DNA of 45,663 nucleotides, from contig CACZCT010000008.1 in assembly GCA_902779745.1 (NCBI GenBank), forward strand, positions 1 to 45,663. The letters run 5' to 3'. The stretch's first letter is position 1; each line of letters begins with the position of its first letter. The DNA is from an uncultured Prevotellaceae bacterium. Lineage in GTDB: Bacteria; Bacteroidota; Bacteroidia; Bacteroidales; Bacteroidaceae. This document shows, one piece after another, positions 14,895 through 22,352 of the stretch. The notes beneath the pieces are model-generated. The model saw only the letters and a list, made by a program, of their open reading frames with translations. It was not told where the DNA came from and ran no database searches. Position numbers and translations under genes: made by a program.

Positions 14895-16262
14895 ATGGAA
14901 CAAGTCTTTAGTTATATTATCAGTTTAGGTGCCAGCGTGATGATGCCAATCCTTTTCACCATCATCGGATTGTGTATTGGCATGAAGTTCGGCAAGTCAT
15001 TGAAGTCTGGACTCTACGTGGGAGTCGGTTTTGTCGGTCTCGGTATCGTGACGGCACTGTTGACGACGAACTTCGGTTCACCGCTGAGTGAGATTTCGCA
15101 ACTTTATAATCTCCAGCTTGGTGTCTTTGACATGGGATGGCCTGCTGCTGCCGCCGTTGCCTATAACACGGCTGTCGGTGCCTTGATCATCCCGATTTGT
15201 CTGGGTGTCAACTTCCTGTTGCTCATCACGGGTTGTACCCGTACTGTGAATATTGACTTGTGGAACTACTGGCATTTTGCCTTCATCGGTGCTGTTGCCT
15301 ATTTTGTGATGGACCAGAGTCTGGCATGGGGTTACTTCGCTGCCATTGTCTGTTATATCATCACGTTGGTGATGGCCGACCTGACTGCCGATAAGTTTCA
15401 GGGCTACTACGAGGATATGGACGGTATCTCCATACCACAGCCTTTCTGTCAGAGTTTTACCGCTTTTGCCATTGGCATCAACTGGTTGCTTGACAAGATT
15501 CCCGGTTTCTCGAAACTCGACATCGATGCCGAAGGTCTGAAGAAAAAGTTTGGTGTACTTGGTGAACCAATCGTCTTAGGTGTCATCGTGGGTGCGTTGA
15601 TTGGTGCCGTGGCACAACTCGATATTAAGAAGGTCCTCTTTCTGGGTGTGACGATGGGTGCTGTGATGGAACTGATTCCCCGTATTACGAAACTCTTCAT
15701 TGACGGTCTGAAGCCTATCGCTGAGAAGACACAGGAAGTGGTGCAGAAGAAGTGGGCTGGTAAGAAAGTGTATATCGGTATGTCACCGGCATTGGTCATC
15801 GGTCATCCCACTACGTTGGTAGCCTCTTTGATCCTGATACCGCTCGCCCTGTTGATGGCTGTAGCCCTGCCTGGTAATGAATTCCTGCCGTTGGCATCCC
15901 TTGCCGGTATGTTCTATGTATTCGTGATGGTACTGCCTTATACGAAGGGTAATGTGGTGAAGACGTTGATTATCGGTATCATAGCAGTGGGTATCGGTCT
16001 GTGGTTTGTCACTGACATGGCTCCTGCCTTTACGCAGGCAGCCCAGACCGTCTATGCCCAGACACAGGATCCTGCCGCCAAGATTCCAGAAGGCTTCCAG
16101 GCTGGTGCCCTCGACTTTGCCTCCTCTCTCTTTGGATGGGTTATCTATAAGTGTGTGAACAACCTCCAGTGGGTAGGTGCCGGTATCTTGACCGTCATCA
16201 CCGTCGCTATGGTGCTGTGGAACCGTCAGCGTATTGCAAAGGAGGAAAAAGTAAAAAGATAA
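14895..16262 (+). CDS. PTS galactitol-type transporter subunit IIC (orphan)
   Basis: A 455-residue membrane protein of the EIIC-GAT (galactitol) family, with about 10-12 hydrophobic segments. Recognisable stretches are GASVMMPILFTIIGL, the GVGFVGLGIV segment, the loop GVFDMGWPAAAA and MSPALVIGHPTT, near the substrate-binding region. No IIA, IIB, HPr or EI gene is seen nearby, and Bacteroidetes generally lack a full PTS. The neighbours are a KduI isomerase (21 bp downstream) and a hexuronate-type MFS transporter, so it probably moves an unsaturated-uronate-derived or similar sugar without phosphorylation. That reading is inference from context. The end of the gene sits in a 13-bp direct repeat. 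Confidence 0.9.
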   Translation: MEQVFSYIISLGASVMMPILFTIIGLCIGMKFGKSLKSGLYVGVGFVGLGIVTALLTTNFGSPLSEISQLYNLQLGVFDMGWPAAAAVAYNTAVGALIIPICLGVNFLLLITGCTRTVNIDLWNYWHFAFIGAVAYFVMDQSLAWGYFAAIVCYIITLVMADLTADKFQGYYEDMDGISIPQPFCQSFTAFAIGINWLLDKIPGFSKLDIDAEGLKKKFGVLGEPIVLGVIVGALIGAVAQLDIKKVLFLGVTMGAVMELIPRITKLFIDGLKPIAEKTQEVVQKKWAGKKVYIGMSPALVIGHPTTLVASLILIPLALLMAVALPGNEFLPLASLAGMFYVFVMVLPYTKGNVVKTLIIGIIAVGIGLWFVTDMAPAFTQAAQTVYAQTQDPAAKIPEGFQAGALDFASSLFGWVIYKCVNNLQWVGAGILTVITVAMVLWNRQRIAKEEKVKR

Positions 16263-16277
16263 ATAAGTAAAAAGATA
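16249..16277 (+). repeat. 13-bp direct repeat across the PTS IIC stop codon
   Basis: AAGTAAAAAGATA occurs at 16249-16261 and again at 16265-16277; the first copy covers the last codons of the IIC gene. It looks like a small local duplication. Confidence 0.6.
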
Positions 16278-16283
16278 TAAACA

Positions 16284-17258
16284 ATGAAAAAGACATTTCT
16301 GACTTTAATGCTGATGGGAACATTCTCGTTAGTTTCTGCACAGCAGACCGTGAATTTTCAGACAGCCTGTCATCCTGAGGATGTGAAGCACTATGGCACG
16401 AAGACACTGCGTGAGCGCTTCGTCATGGAGAAGGTGATGGAGGCCGATAAGATTAACTTGACGTATTCCCACTACGACCGTTTTATCTTCGGTGGTGCCA
16501 TGCCTGTAACGAAAGACTTGAAGTTGGAGAATTTCCTGGAGTTGGGCCTTGACGTAGACCCTACCATCAAGGAGAAGTATTTCCTCTACAACCGTGAGAT
16601 TGGTATCGTGAACTGCGGCGAGGGCGACGGTTGGGTGATTGTCGACGGGAAGGAATATGCCCTCTCTCCCAAAGAAGCGCTTTACATCGGTCGCGGTCAT
16701 ATCGGCAAGGACAAGGACGTGAACAAGGAAGTGCTGTTCCGCTCGAAGGATGCCCAGAAGCCTGCCAAGTTCTACCTGAACTCTGCCACCGCCCACCAGC
16801 ACTATAAGACGCAGTGGGTGACACTTGACGGTCGTAAGGGCTCGTTGAAGGCTGCCGTATGGGGACCTGTAGGCTCACTGGAGGAGTGTAACAACCGTAC
16901 CGTCTATAAACTCATCGTCAATGATGTGCTGGAGGAAGGTCCCTGTCAGTTGCAACTTGGCTTGACCCAGTTGAATCCCGGTGCAGCCTGGAATACCATG
17001 CCGCCTCATACCCATGGTCGCCGTATCGAGGCCTATTACTATTTCAACCTGCCTCAGGAGCAGACCATCGCCCATATCATGGGTGAGCCCCAGGAGAGCC
17101 GTGTGGTATGGCTGCATAACGAGCAGGCCATCATGTCACCGGAGTGGAGTATGCATGCTGCTGCAGGTACCTATTACTATACTTTCATCTGGGGTATGGC
17201 TGGTGAGAACCTCTATTACAACGACAAGGACAATATCCCGGTGATTGATATCCGATAA
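16284..17258 (+). CDS. kduI: 5-keto-4-deoxyuronate isomerase with a signal peptide
   Basis: KduI isomerises 5-keto-4-deoxyuronate (from pectin or glycosaminoglycan breakdown) to 2,5-diketo-3-deoxygluconate. The protein is 324 residues, against 278 in E. coli, and the difference is at the N-terminus. The zinc ligands are H242, H244 and E249 (in [15 protein letters not shown]) and H291 (MHAAAGT); all four sit exactly 46 residues after E. coli H196, H198, E203 and H245. [14 protein letters not shown] is also conserved. Unusually, residues 1-19 ([20 protein letters not shown]) are a good signal peptide, so the enzyme should be periplasmic. Downstream, 52 bp away, is an MFS uronate transporter that could import the product. 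Confidence 0.9.
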   Translation: MKKTFLTLMLMGTFSLVSAQQTVNFQTACHPEDVKHYGTKTLRERFVMEKVMEADKINLTYSHYDRFIFGGAMPVTKDLKLENFLELGLDVDPTIKEKYFLYNREIGIVNCGEGDGWVIVDGKEYALSPKEALYIGRGHIGKDKDVNKEVLFRSKDAQKPAKFYLNSATAHQHYKTQWVTLDGRKGSLKAAVWGPVGSLEECNNRTVYKLIVNDVLEEGPCQLQLGLTQLNPGAAWNTMPPHTHGRRIEAYYYFNLPQEQTIAHIMGEPQESRVVWLHNEQAIMSPEWSMHAAAGTYYYTFIWGMAGENLYYNDKDNIPVIDIR

Positions 17259-17264
17259 TTCGGA

Positions 17265-17296
17265 ATACCGGGATACCGTAATACCGTAATAACGAA
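17265..17296 (+). repeat. Four 8-bp tandem units between kduI and the MFS gene
   Basis: ATACCGGG, ATACCGTA, ATACCGTA, ATAACGAA in exact 8-bp steps, starting 7 bases after the kduI stop and ending 15 bases before the MFS start. It may be a decayed tandem repeat or a binding array; no function is shown. Confidence 0.6.
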
Positions 17297-17310
17297 AAAA
17301 CATAATAACT

Positions 17311-18759
17311 ATGGCTCCTGTACAAACAGTAAAAATGTCCAACTTCCGTTGGGTCATCTGTGCGTTGCTTTTTTTGGCAACGACCATCAACTACATGGAC
17401 CGTCAGGTCCTGTCTCTTACTTGGAAGGACTTCATTGCCCCTGAGTTCCACTGGACGGATGGTGACTACGGTACCATCACGGGTATGTTCTCCCTGTTCT
17501 ATGCTATCGCCAACCTCTTCGCAGGTAAGTTCATCGACTGGATGGGTACCAAGAAAGGTTACCTCATTGCCATCTTTGTATGGTCGCTAGGTGCCGTGCT
17601 GCATGCCGGTTGCGGCTGGGTGGCCATGACCGTTGAGGGCTATGACTCCGTGGCACAACTGGGACAGTTGACGGGTGATGCAGCCGTGGCCATTGCCACC
17701 ATCTCTGTATGGCTGTTCCTCTCCTGTCGTTTGATACTTGCCGTTGGTGAGGCAGGTAACTTCCCTGCTGCCATCAAGGCCACGGCAGAGTATTTCCCTA
17801 AGAAAGACCGTGCTTTCTCTACCTCTATCTTCAATAGCGGTGCGTCCGTAGGTGCCCTTGCCGCACCTGCCACTATTCCCCTCTTGGCTCGTGCCTGGGG
17901 GTGGGAGATGGCCTTTATCATCATCGGTTGCTTAGGCTTCGTATGGATGGGTTTGTGGATGTGGCTTTATGAGAGACCTGCCAAGAACAAGCGCGTCAAC
18001 CAGGCTGAGTTGAACTATATCGAGCAGGACAACGACCTCGCCGAGGCTCAGGACCGCGACAATATGAAGGAGGAGAAGACCATCCCGTTCCTGCAGTGTT
18101 TCACCTACAAGCAAACCTGGTCGTTCCTTGTGGGTAAGTTCATGACGGATGGTGTATGGTGGTTCTTCCTGTTCTGGGCTCCTGCCTATTTCTCAGACCA
18201 GTACGGCTATACCTCCGACTCTACTATGGGTATTTTGCTCATCTTCACTCTTTATGCCATTGTGACGATTCTCTCTATTGGCGGTGGTTACCTGCCTACC
18301 TACTTCGTCGACAAGAAGGGCATGAATCCTTATCTGGGTCGTATGCGTGCTATGTTCATCTTCGCCTGTTTCCCCGTACTGGGACTTTTTGCACAGCCCA
18401 TGGGAGCCTACAGTGCTTGGTGGCCCGCCATCCTGATTGGTCTGCTGGGTGCCGGTCATCAGGCATGGTCAGCCAACTTGTTCTCCACTATTGGTGACAT
18501 GTTCCCGAAGTCTACCATTGGTACTATCGTCGGTTTGGGTACGATGGCTGGTGGTATCGGTTCGATGAGTATCAATCTTGGTAGTGGCAAGTTCTTCGAC
18601 TGGGCTGCCGACCAGGGTGATGCCTTCACGTTCTTTGGCTTTGAAGGTAAACCTGCCGCCTATATGGTGGTGTTCTGTATCTGTGCCGTCGCCTACTTGA
18701 TTGGTTGGTGTATCATGAAGGCACTCGTACCGAAGTACAAGCCCATTGTCTTAGAGTAA
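17311..18759 (+). CDS. MFS transporter, hexuronate (ExuT/ACS-family) type
   Basis: A 482-residue, 12-helix major facilitator of the anion:cation symporter family. The N-terminal signature FLATTINYMDRQVLS is the family hallmark, followed by the loop DWMGTKKGYL, the EAGNFPAAIKATAEYFPKKD block (helix 4-5) and the central acidic loop. The last helices contain AYMVVFCICAVAYLIGW. E. coli relatives carry galacturonate and glucuronate. Its position after kduI in the same operon supports uptake of a uronate or of the KduI product. A terminator follows. It is longer than ExuT because of a loop around 105-125 (GWVAMTVEGYDSVAQLGQLTG). Confidence 0.9.
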   Translation: MAPVQTVKMSNFRWVICALLFLATTINYMDRQVLSLTWKDFIAPEFHWTDGDYGTITGMFSLFYAIANLFAGKFIDWMGTKKGYLIAIFVWSLGAVLHAGCGWVAMTVEGYDSVAQLGQLTGDAAVAIATISVWLFLSCRLILAVGEAGNFPAAIKATAEYFPKKDRAFSTSIFNSGASVGALAAPATIPLLARAWGWEMAFIIIGCLGFVWMGLWMWLYERPAKNKRVNQAELNYIEQDNDLAEAQDRDNMKEEKTIPFLQCFTYKQTWSFLVGKFMTDGVWWFFLFWAPAYFSDQYGYTSDSTMGILLIFTLYAIVTILSIGGGYLPTYFVDKKGMNPYLGRMRAMFIFACFPVLGLFAQPMGAYSAWWPAILIGLLGAGHQAWSANLFSTIGDMFPKSTIGTIVGLGTMAGGIGSMSINLGSGKFFDWAADQGDAFTFFGFEGKPAAYMVVFCICAVAYLIGWCIMKALVPKYKPIVLE

Positions 18760-18779
18760 TATAGTAATTAGTCTATTCG

Positions 18780-18815
18780 AGTCCCCATGTTTTAAAAAGC
18801 ATGGGGACTTTTTTA
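18780..18815 (+). terminator. Rho-independent terminator after the uronate cassette
   Basis: Stem AGTCCCCATG / CATGGGGACT (10 bp) with a 10-nt loop, followed by a T run at 18809-18814. The arm sequence GTCCCCATG also occurs in the murF-alr hairpin. Confidence 0.85.
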
Positions 18816-18823
18816 GTGAGAAA

Positions 18824-18855
18824 TTTGGAGTTCTGTATATTTTACGTTATCTTTG
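18824..18855 (+). promoter_or_regulatory. Promoter of the DUF3089 gene
   Basis: -33 box TTTG (18824-18827), 20-bp spacer, -7 box TATCTTTG (18848-18855): a full match to the Bacteroidetes vegetative promoter, ending 19 bases before the start codon. Confidence 0.75.
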
Positions 18856-18874
18856 TATCAAAAATATAACAATC

Positions 18875-19870
18875 ATGAACAAGACGATGAGACATTTTCT
18901 GATGCTTGCGCTGCTCTTCTATGTGCAAAGCATAGCCTGTGGCGTTACGTCATGCGGATCTTGCTCGTCGAATGTGACGGAGGCTGAGTTTATACCGCAG
19001 GTGCCAGACTATGCGGAGGTATCGCAGTGGTATTTGACCGAGCGTGGCGGCAAGGCGGATCTCTTTTATATCGTCTCCACCGAGACGGTCGACTATGTGT
19101 TGAAGGATGGCATGATGTGCCACTATGCCGATACCTACGCCGACAGCCTGCGCTCACCGATGAAGGCTGAGATGGAGGGGGTGGATGTTTTGTTAAACGG
19201 TAATTGGAACTACTATTCACCCTACTACCGCCAGTGCTCGCTCCAATCGTTCATCAGCGACAGCCTTATGGCGGTGCGGATGCCGCTAGCCACCGACGAT
19301 GTGCGCCGGGCATTTGCCTATTATTTGGAGCATCAGAACCAAGGTCGTCCATTCATCCTCGCGGGCTTCAGTCAGGGAGCCATTATCGCGCTGGACTTAC
19401 TGTGTGAGATGAATGATGAGACCTACAGCCGCATGGTGGCTGCCTACATCATCGGAGCCTCTATACCGCAGTATCTCATTGACGAGCACCCAAACCGAAT
19501 AAAGCCTGCCCAGGGAGCTGACGACACGGGTGTCACTATCTGTTATAACTCTGTGCATGATGCTTCGTGTGCTATCTGGCCCCGAAGTGCCGTGTGCATC
19601 AATCCCGTCAACTGGCGCACCGATGGACAGTCTGCCACGTTCGACACCGAGCCTTCGCCTCTCATCCCCATCGACCAGCAGCAGAAAGATCATCTCACCG
19701 TCACTCTTGATCCTGCGTCGAACCTACTCTTCGTTGATGGCTACACGGCTACCGACTATATCCTGCCTCTTATCGGCAAAGAGGGCAATTACCATTCTCG
19801 TGAGATATGGCTCTACCGCGACTATCTACACGAAAATATACAGCGGCGTTTTTTTAGAAACTTGTTTTGA
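18875..19870 (+). CDS. DUF3089 alpha/beta-hydrolase, probable lipoprotein
   Basis: A 331-residue exported hydrolase of the DUF3089 family. The N-terminus is a signal sequence ending QSIACG, so Cys22 could be lipidated (an imperfect lipobox). The nucleophile elbow GFSQGA places the catalytic Ser at 166; ADLFYIVSTE and the N-terminal part of the domain fit the family. The C-terminal region (about 230-300) should supply His and Asp, for example from NSVHDASCAIWP or VDGY. The substrate is unknown. It has its own promoter, and the small secreted-protein gene starts 1 bp after its stop, so the two form an operon. Confidence 0.85.
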   Translation: MNKTMRHFLMLALLFYVQSIACGVTSCGSCSSNVTEAEFIPQVPDYAEVSQWYLTERGGKADLFYIVSTETVDYVLKDGMMCHYADTYADSLRSPMKAEMEGVDVLLNGNWNYYSPYYRQCSLQSFISDSLMAVRMPLATDDVRRAFAYYLEHQNQGRPFILAGFSQGAIIALDLLCEMNDETYSRMVAAYIIGASIPQYLIDEHPNRIKPAQGADDTGVTICYNSVHDASCAIWPRSAVCINPVNWRTDGQSATFDTEPSPLIPIDQQQKDHLTVTLDPASNLLFVDGYTATDYILPLIGKEGNYHSREIWLYRDYLHENIQRRFFRNLF

Positions 19871-19871
19871 T

Positions 19872-20492
19872 ATGGAAAGGATTATCGTTTTTATCGGGAT
19901 GCTGTGCTGTATGCAGGTGGCAATGGCGCAGGATGAGATAAGTACTATCCGCAAGCATTATGCGGAGGCACAGGAGATGGTGGCTGAGTATGCGGCATGG
20001 GAGAAGGAAGGCGAATGGTCGATGCCTTGTCCGATGTACTATGAGGTGAACATCAAGCAGAATCTTCCTGGAACGGGCTATCATAAGGAGCGGATACGAC
20101 TGTACTTCTTCGAGAAGGAAAACGAGGAGGGGAATGCCGATGAGCCGATGTTGTTCCGTAGTCTGCATTTCGTGACGTGGAAGTATAATTATGCCGCCCG
20201 TGAGTTCTACGAGGAGTATCTCTACGACGAGAAAGGCAATATTGAGTTTGCCTATGTCCGCAATGCCGATATGGACCACTTCAAGGGTGGTGAGATGCGT
20301 TGTTACTTCCAGAACAGTAATTTGTTCAAGGTGTTGGTGAGCATCCGCAATGAAGAGACGGAGAAGTACGAGCAGAAATACTCAGGCACTATGGTGCCGA
20401 AGGAGTATGCAAGGGTGTACGAGGGTTGCCAACATGAAATCGACCGTTTCAAACACCTGTTCGAGGAAATCGATGGCGAGACGTTTCACTAA
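19872..20492 (+). CDS. Small secreted protein of unknown function
   Basis: A 206-residue protein; the start is ATG 19872, giving a clear signal peptide (MERIIVFIGMLCCMQVAMA|QDE). The reading frame is open further upstream only inside the DUF3089 gene. The mature part is rich in Glu, Tyr and Lys, with repeated EKEG, YEQKYSG and EEYLYDEKGNIEFAY stretches, the look of a beta-rich periplasmic domain. I do not recognise the family. It starts 1 bp after the DUF3089 stop and ends 24 bp before the end of the convergent nitroreductase, with no obvious terminator. Confidence 0.8.
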   Translation: MERIIVFIGMLCCMQVAMAQDEISTIRKHYAEAQEMVAEYAAWEKEGEWSMPCPMYYEVNIKQNLPGTGYHKERIRLYFFEKENEEGNADEPMLFRSLHFVTWKYNYAAREFYEEYLYDEKGNIEFAYVRNADMDHFKGGEMRCYFQNSNLFKVLVSIRNEETEKYEQKYSGTMVPKEYARVYEGCQHEIDRFKHLFEEIDGETFH

Positions 20493-20516
20493 ACTCTTCG
20501 TTCTACACTCTAACCT

Positions 20517-21266
20517 CTACACTTTTGTCGGGAGGAATCCCTGTCGCTTGAGGACCTGAATCAGTCCTTCTGACATTGCCTCGTTGTCTTTCCGGGTATA
20601 GCGGATATCTGTGAATACCTGTGCGAGGGTCTCTTTGTGGTTCTCCCTGACAAATTGCAGGTTTTCAAGCAGTTGTTCCTTATTAAAATAATAGGTGTCG
20701 ATATCTATGCCGAGATAGTCGGTATAGGTCTCTTCGTGTATGAAACTCTCCAATGGCAGACGGTCGGAGAGGGGAGGATTCTCTGCAGGCCATCCCACCG
20801 TGAGGGTTGCCACTGGCATGACGAGTTTCGGCAACTCCAGGATATTGATGATCTGTTGGGGCTGGTAGACGGTGGTACCGAGATAGCAATAGCCCAGTCC
20901 TTCCTCGTCCATGAGGTTGCAGAGTGTCTGTGTGAAGAGCAGGGCATCGATGCTGGCATTGATAAACGACAGGAAATTGTCATAACCTGGCTCTGCCTTC
21001 CGACAGCGAGCCCATGTGGACGTACGGTTGAAATCTGCGCAGATGGTGAGTACCACGGGAGCCTGTGTCACCATCGGCTGGTTAAAATGTGCGGGAGCCA
21101 GTTTCTGTTTCATTTCTGTTGAACGGGTGACGACCACACTATATAGTTGCAGGTTACCCATGGTCTGTGTACGACTCGCCTCCGTCATAAGACGGTTTAG
21201 CAGTTCTTGGCTCACTTCCTTGTCTGAATATTGGCGAATAGTTCGCCGCGTTGTTAGATTCTTCAT
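20517..21266 (-). CDS. Nitroreductase-family NAD(P)H-dependent flavin oxidoreductase
   Basis: A 249-residue FMN enzyme of the nitroreductase superfamily (NfsA/FRP-like by length and C-terminal extension). The N-terminal FMN-phosphate motif is MKNLTTRRTIRQYSDKEVS; further on are the TMGNLQLYSVVVTR strand, the INASIDALLFTQTLCNLMDEEGLGYCYLG helix-turn (expected to line the flavin) and the VATLTVGWPAENPP block. The partner reduced in vivo is unknown. It is divergent from the NrdJ-like gene with a palindrome between. Its -7 element lies only 4 bases before the ATG, so the transcript may be leaderless. Confidence 0.9.
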   Translation of the reverse strand: MKNLTTRRTIRQYSDKEVSQELLNRLMTEASRTQTMGNLQLYSVVVTRSTEMKQKLAPAHFNQPMVTQAPVVLTICADFNRTSTWARCRKAEPGYDNFLSFINASIDALLFTQTLCNLMDEEGLGYCYLGTTVYQPQQIINILELPKLVMPVATLTVGWPAENPPLSDRLPLESFIHEETYTDYLGIDIDTYYFNKEQLLENLQFVRENHKETLAQVFTDIRYTRKDNEAMSEGLIQVLKRQGFLPTKV

Positions 21267-21270
21267 GCTG

Positions 21271-21278
21271 CAAAGATA
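21271..21278 (-). promoter_or_regulatory. -7 promoter element of the nitroreductase gene
   Basis: TATCTTTG on the minus strand, 4 bases before the start codon. With initiation about 7 bases after the box, the mRNA would begin at or next to the ATG. Confidence 0.55.
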
Positions 21279-21281
21279 AGG

Positions 21282-21306
21282 AAAGTTTCCCGTTTTGGGA
21301 AACTTT
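21282..21306. promoter_or_regulatory. Palindromic operator candidate between nitroreductase and the NrdJ-like gene
   Basis: A perfect inverted repeat AAAGTTTCCC-GTTTT-GGGAAACTTT, immediately upstream of the minus-strand -7 box and about 45 bp before the plus-strand one. Two near copies of TGAAAAGTT follow it at 21311-21331. It could bind a repressor for either gene. Confidence 0.5.
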
Positions 21307-21328
21307 ACCGTGAAAAGTTTCTGAAAAG

Positions 21329-21359
21329 TTGTCCAAAAAGAAAAATATTACTATCTTTG
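21329..21359 (+). promoter_or_regulatory. Promoter of the NrdJ-like gene and folB
   Basis: -33 TTG (21329-21331), 20-bp spacer, -7 TATCTTTG (21352-21359), ending 29 bases before the ATG. Confidence 0.7.
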
Positions 21360-21388
21360 CCGAGTAAATTTGGCTAAGAACATAGGAT

Positions 21389-21910
21389 ATGGAAGGAAAT
21401 AACAAGAAAGAATCATTACAGAGCTATCGTCCCGAAGTGGTGGAGGTGCGTCCTCAGGTTTTGGAGTGTGACGTGGTGCGTTTCCAGAATAACAAGGAGA
21501 AGTGGGTGGCCTTCGTAGGCTTGCTTGACGGTTATCCCTATGAGATATTCACAGGGCTGCAGGATGACGAGGAAGGTATTGTCTTGCCCAAGACTGTCAC
21601 CCGTGGTAAGATTATCAAACAGGTCAACCCGGATGGTACGAAGCGTTATGACTTCCAGTTTGAGAACAAGCGTGGTTACAAGACTACGGTGGAGGGACTT
21701 TCCGAGAAGTTTAACCCGGAATATTGGAACTACGCCAAGTTAATCAGTGGCGTGTTGCGTTATCGCATGCCTTTGGAGCATGTCATCCGTCTGGTAGCCT
21801 CCCTATCGTTGAAGGACGAAAGTATCAATACCTGGAAGGTGGGTGTGGAGCGTGCTTTGAAGAAATATCTGCCTGGCAACAGCGACGATCAGGAGGAAAC
21901 CCAAGAATAG
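21389..21910 (+). CDS. Free-standing homologue of the C-terminal region of B12-dependent ribonucleotide reductase
   Basis: A 173-residue protein that matches, from memory of the family, the region of long class II ribonucleotide reductases (NrdJ) that follows the catalytic barrel: RPQVLECDVVRFQNNKEKWVAFVGLLDGYPYEIFTGL, then NKRGYKTTVEGLS, LISGVLRYRMPLEHVIRLVASL and a final INTWKVGVERALKKYLP. No barrel or catalytic Cys is present and the zinc-ribbon end is missing. It has its own promoter and start, so it is a distinct gene, not a broken end. It precedes folB by 3 bp. It may be an accessory or regulatory subunit, or a domain with a separate role; the assignment rests on pattern recall, not a search. 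Confidence 0.65.
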   Translation: MEGNNKKESLQSYRPEVVEVRPQVLECDVVRFQNNKEKWVAFVGLLDGYPYEIFTGLQDDEEGIVLPKTVTRGKIIKQVNPDGTKRYDFQFENKRGYKTTVEGLSEKFNPEYWNYAKLISGVLRYRMPLEHVIRLVASLSLKDESINTWKVGVERALKKYLPGNSDDQEETQE

Positions 21911-21913
21911 GCG

Positions 21914-22300
21914 ATGATGCGGATAGAGTCGGGATATATCTTTCTGAAGGAACTGCGTTTCCGTGCCTTCCATGGGGTGATGCCCCAGGAATGCATGGTA
22001 GGTGCTGAATACCTCGTTTCTATTCGTATCGGCTATAACCTCACGAAGGCGGTGCAGACGGATGAGGTGGGGGATACCTTGAACTATGCGGAGGTCTATG
22101 CCCTGGTCAAGAAGGAAATGGAGCAGTCTTCCGCCTTGTTGGAGCATGTGGCAGGCAGGATAGGCAAGGTTCTTTTTGACTACGATCCGAAAATTCAGAG
22201 TGTCGATCTCTGGCTGACGAAAGTCAATCCTCCCATGGGAGCCGATAGTACCGGTGCTGGCGTGGAATTACATTTAATAAATGATAAAACTGATAGATAA
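21914..22300 (+). CDS. folB: Dihydroneopterin aldolase
   Basis: Converts dihydroneopterin to 6-hydroxymethyl-dihydropterin and glycolaldehyde in folate synthesis. It is 128 residues, normal for the family. Key features: FHGVMPQE, with the substrate-binding Glu (E26, equivalent to E22 in shorter homologues), the D..NY pattern in DTLNYAEVYALV, and LTKVNPPMGAD with the catalytic Lys (K103). An alternative in-frame ATG lies 3 bases later. It forms an operon with the NrdJ-like gene (3 bp gap). The amidase gene 52 bp downstream has its own -7 element. Confidence 0.95.
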   Translation: MMRIESGYIFLKELRFRAFHGVMPQECMVGAEYLVSIRIGYNLTKAVQTDEVGDTLNYAEVYALVKKEMEQSSALLEHVAGRIGKVLFDYDPKIQSVDLWLTKVNPPMGADSTGAGVELHLINDKTDR

Positions 22301-22325
22301 GTAAGGGTTTCTGTTGGAAAATGAG

Positions 22326-22333
22326 TAATTTTG
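22326..22333 (+). promoter_or_regulatory. -7 promoter element of the amidase gene
   Basis: TAATTTTG fits TAnnTTTG, 19 bases before the amidase ATG. I see no good -33 box at the right distance. Confidence 0.5.
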
Positions 22334-22352
22334 CACCCTTGAAGACGTATTT

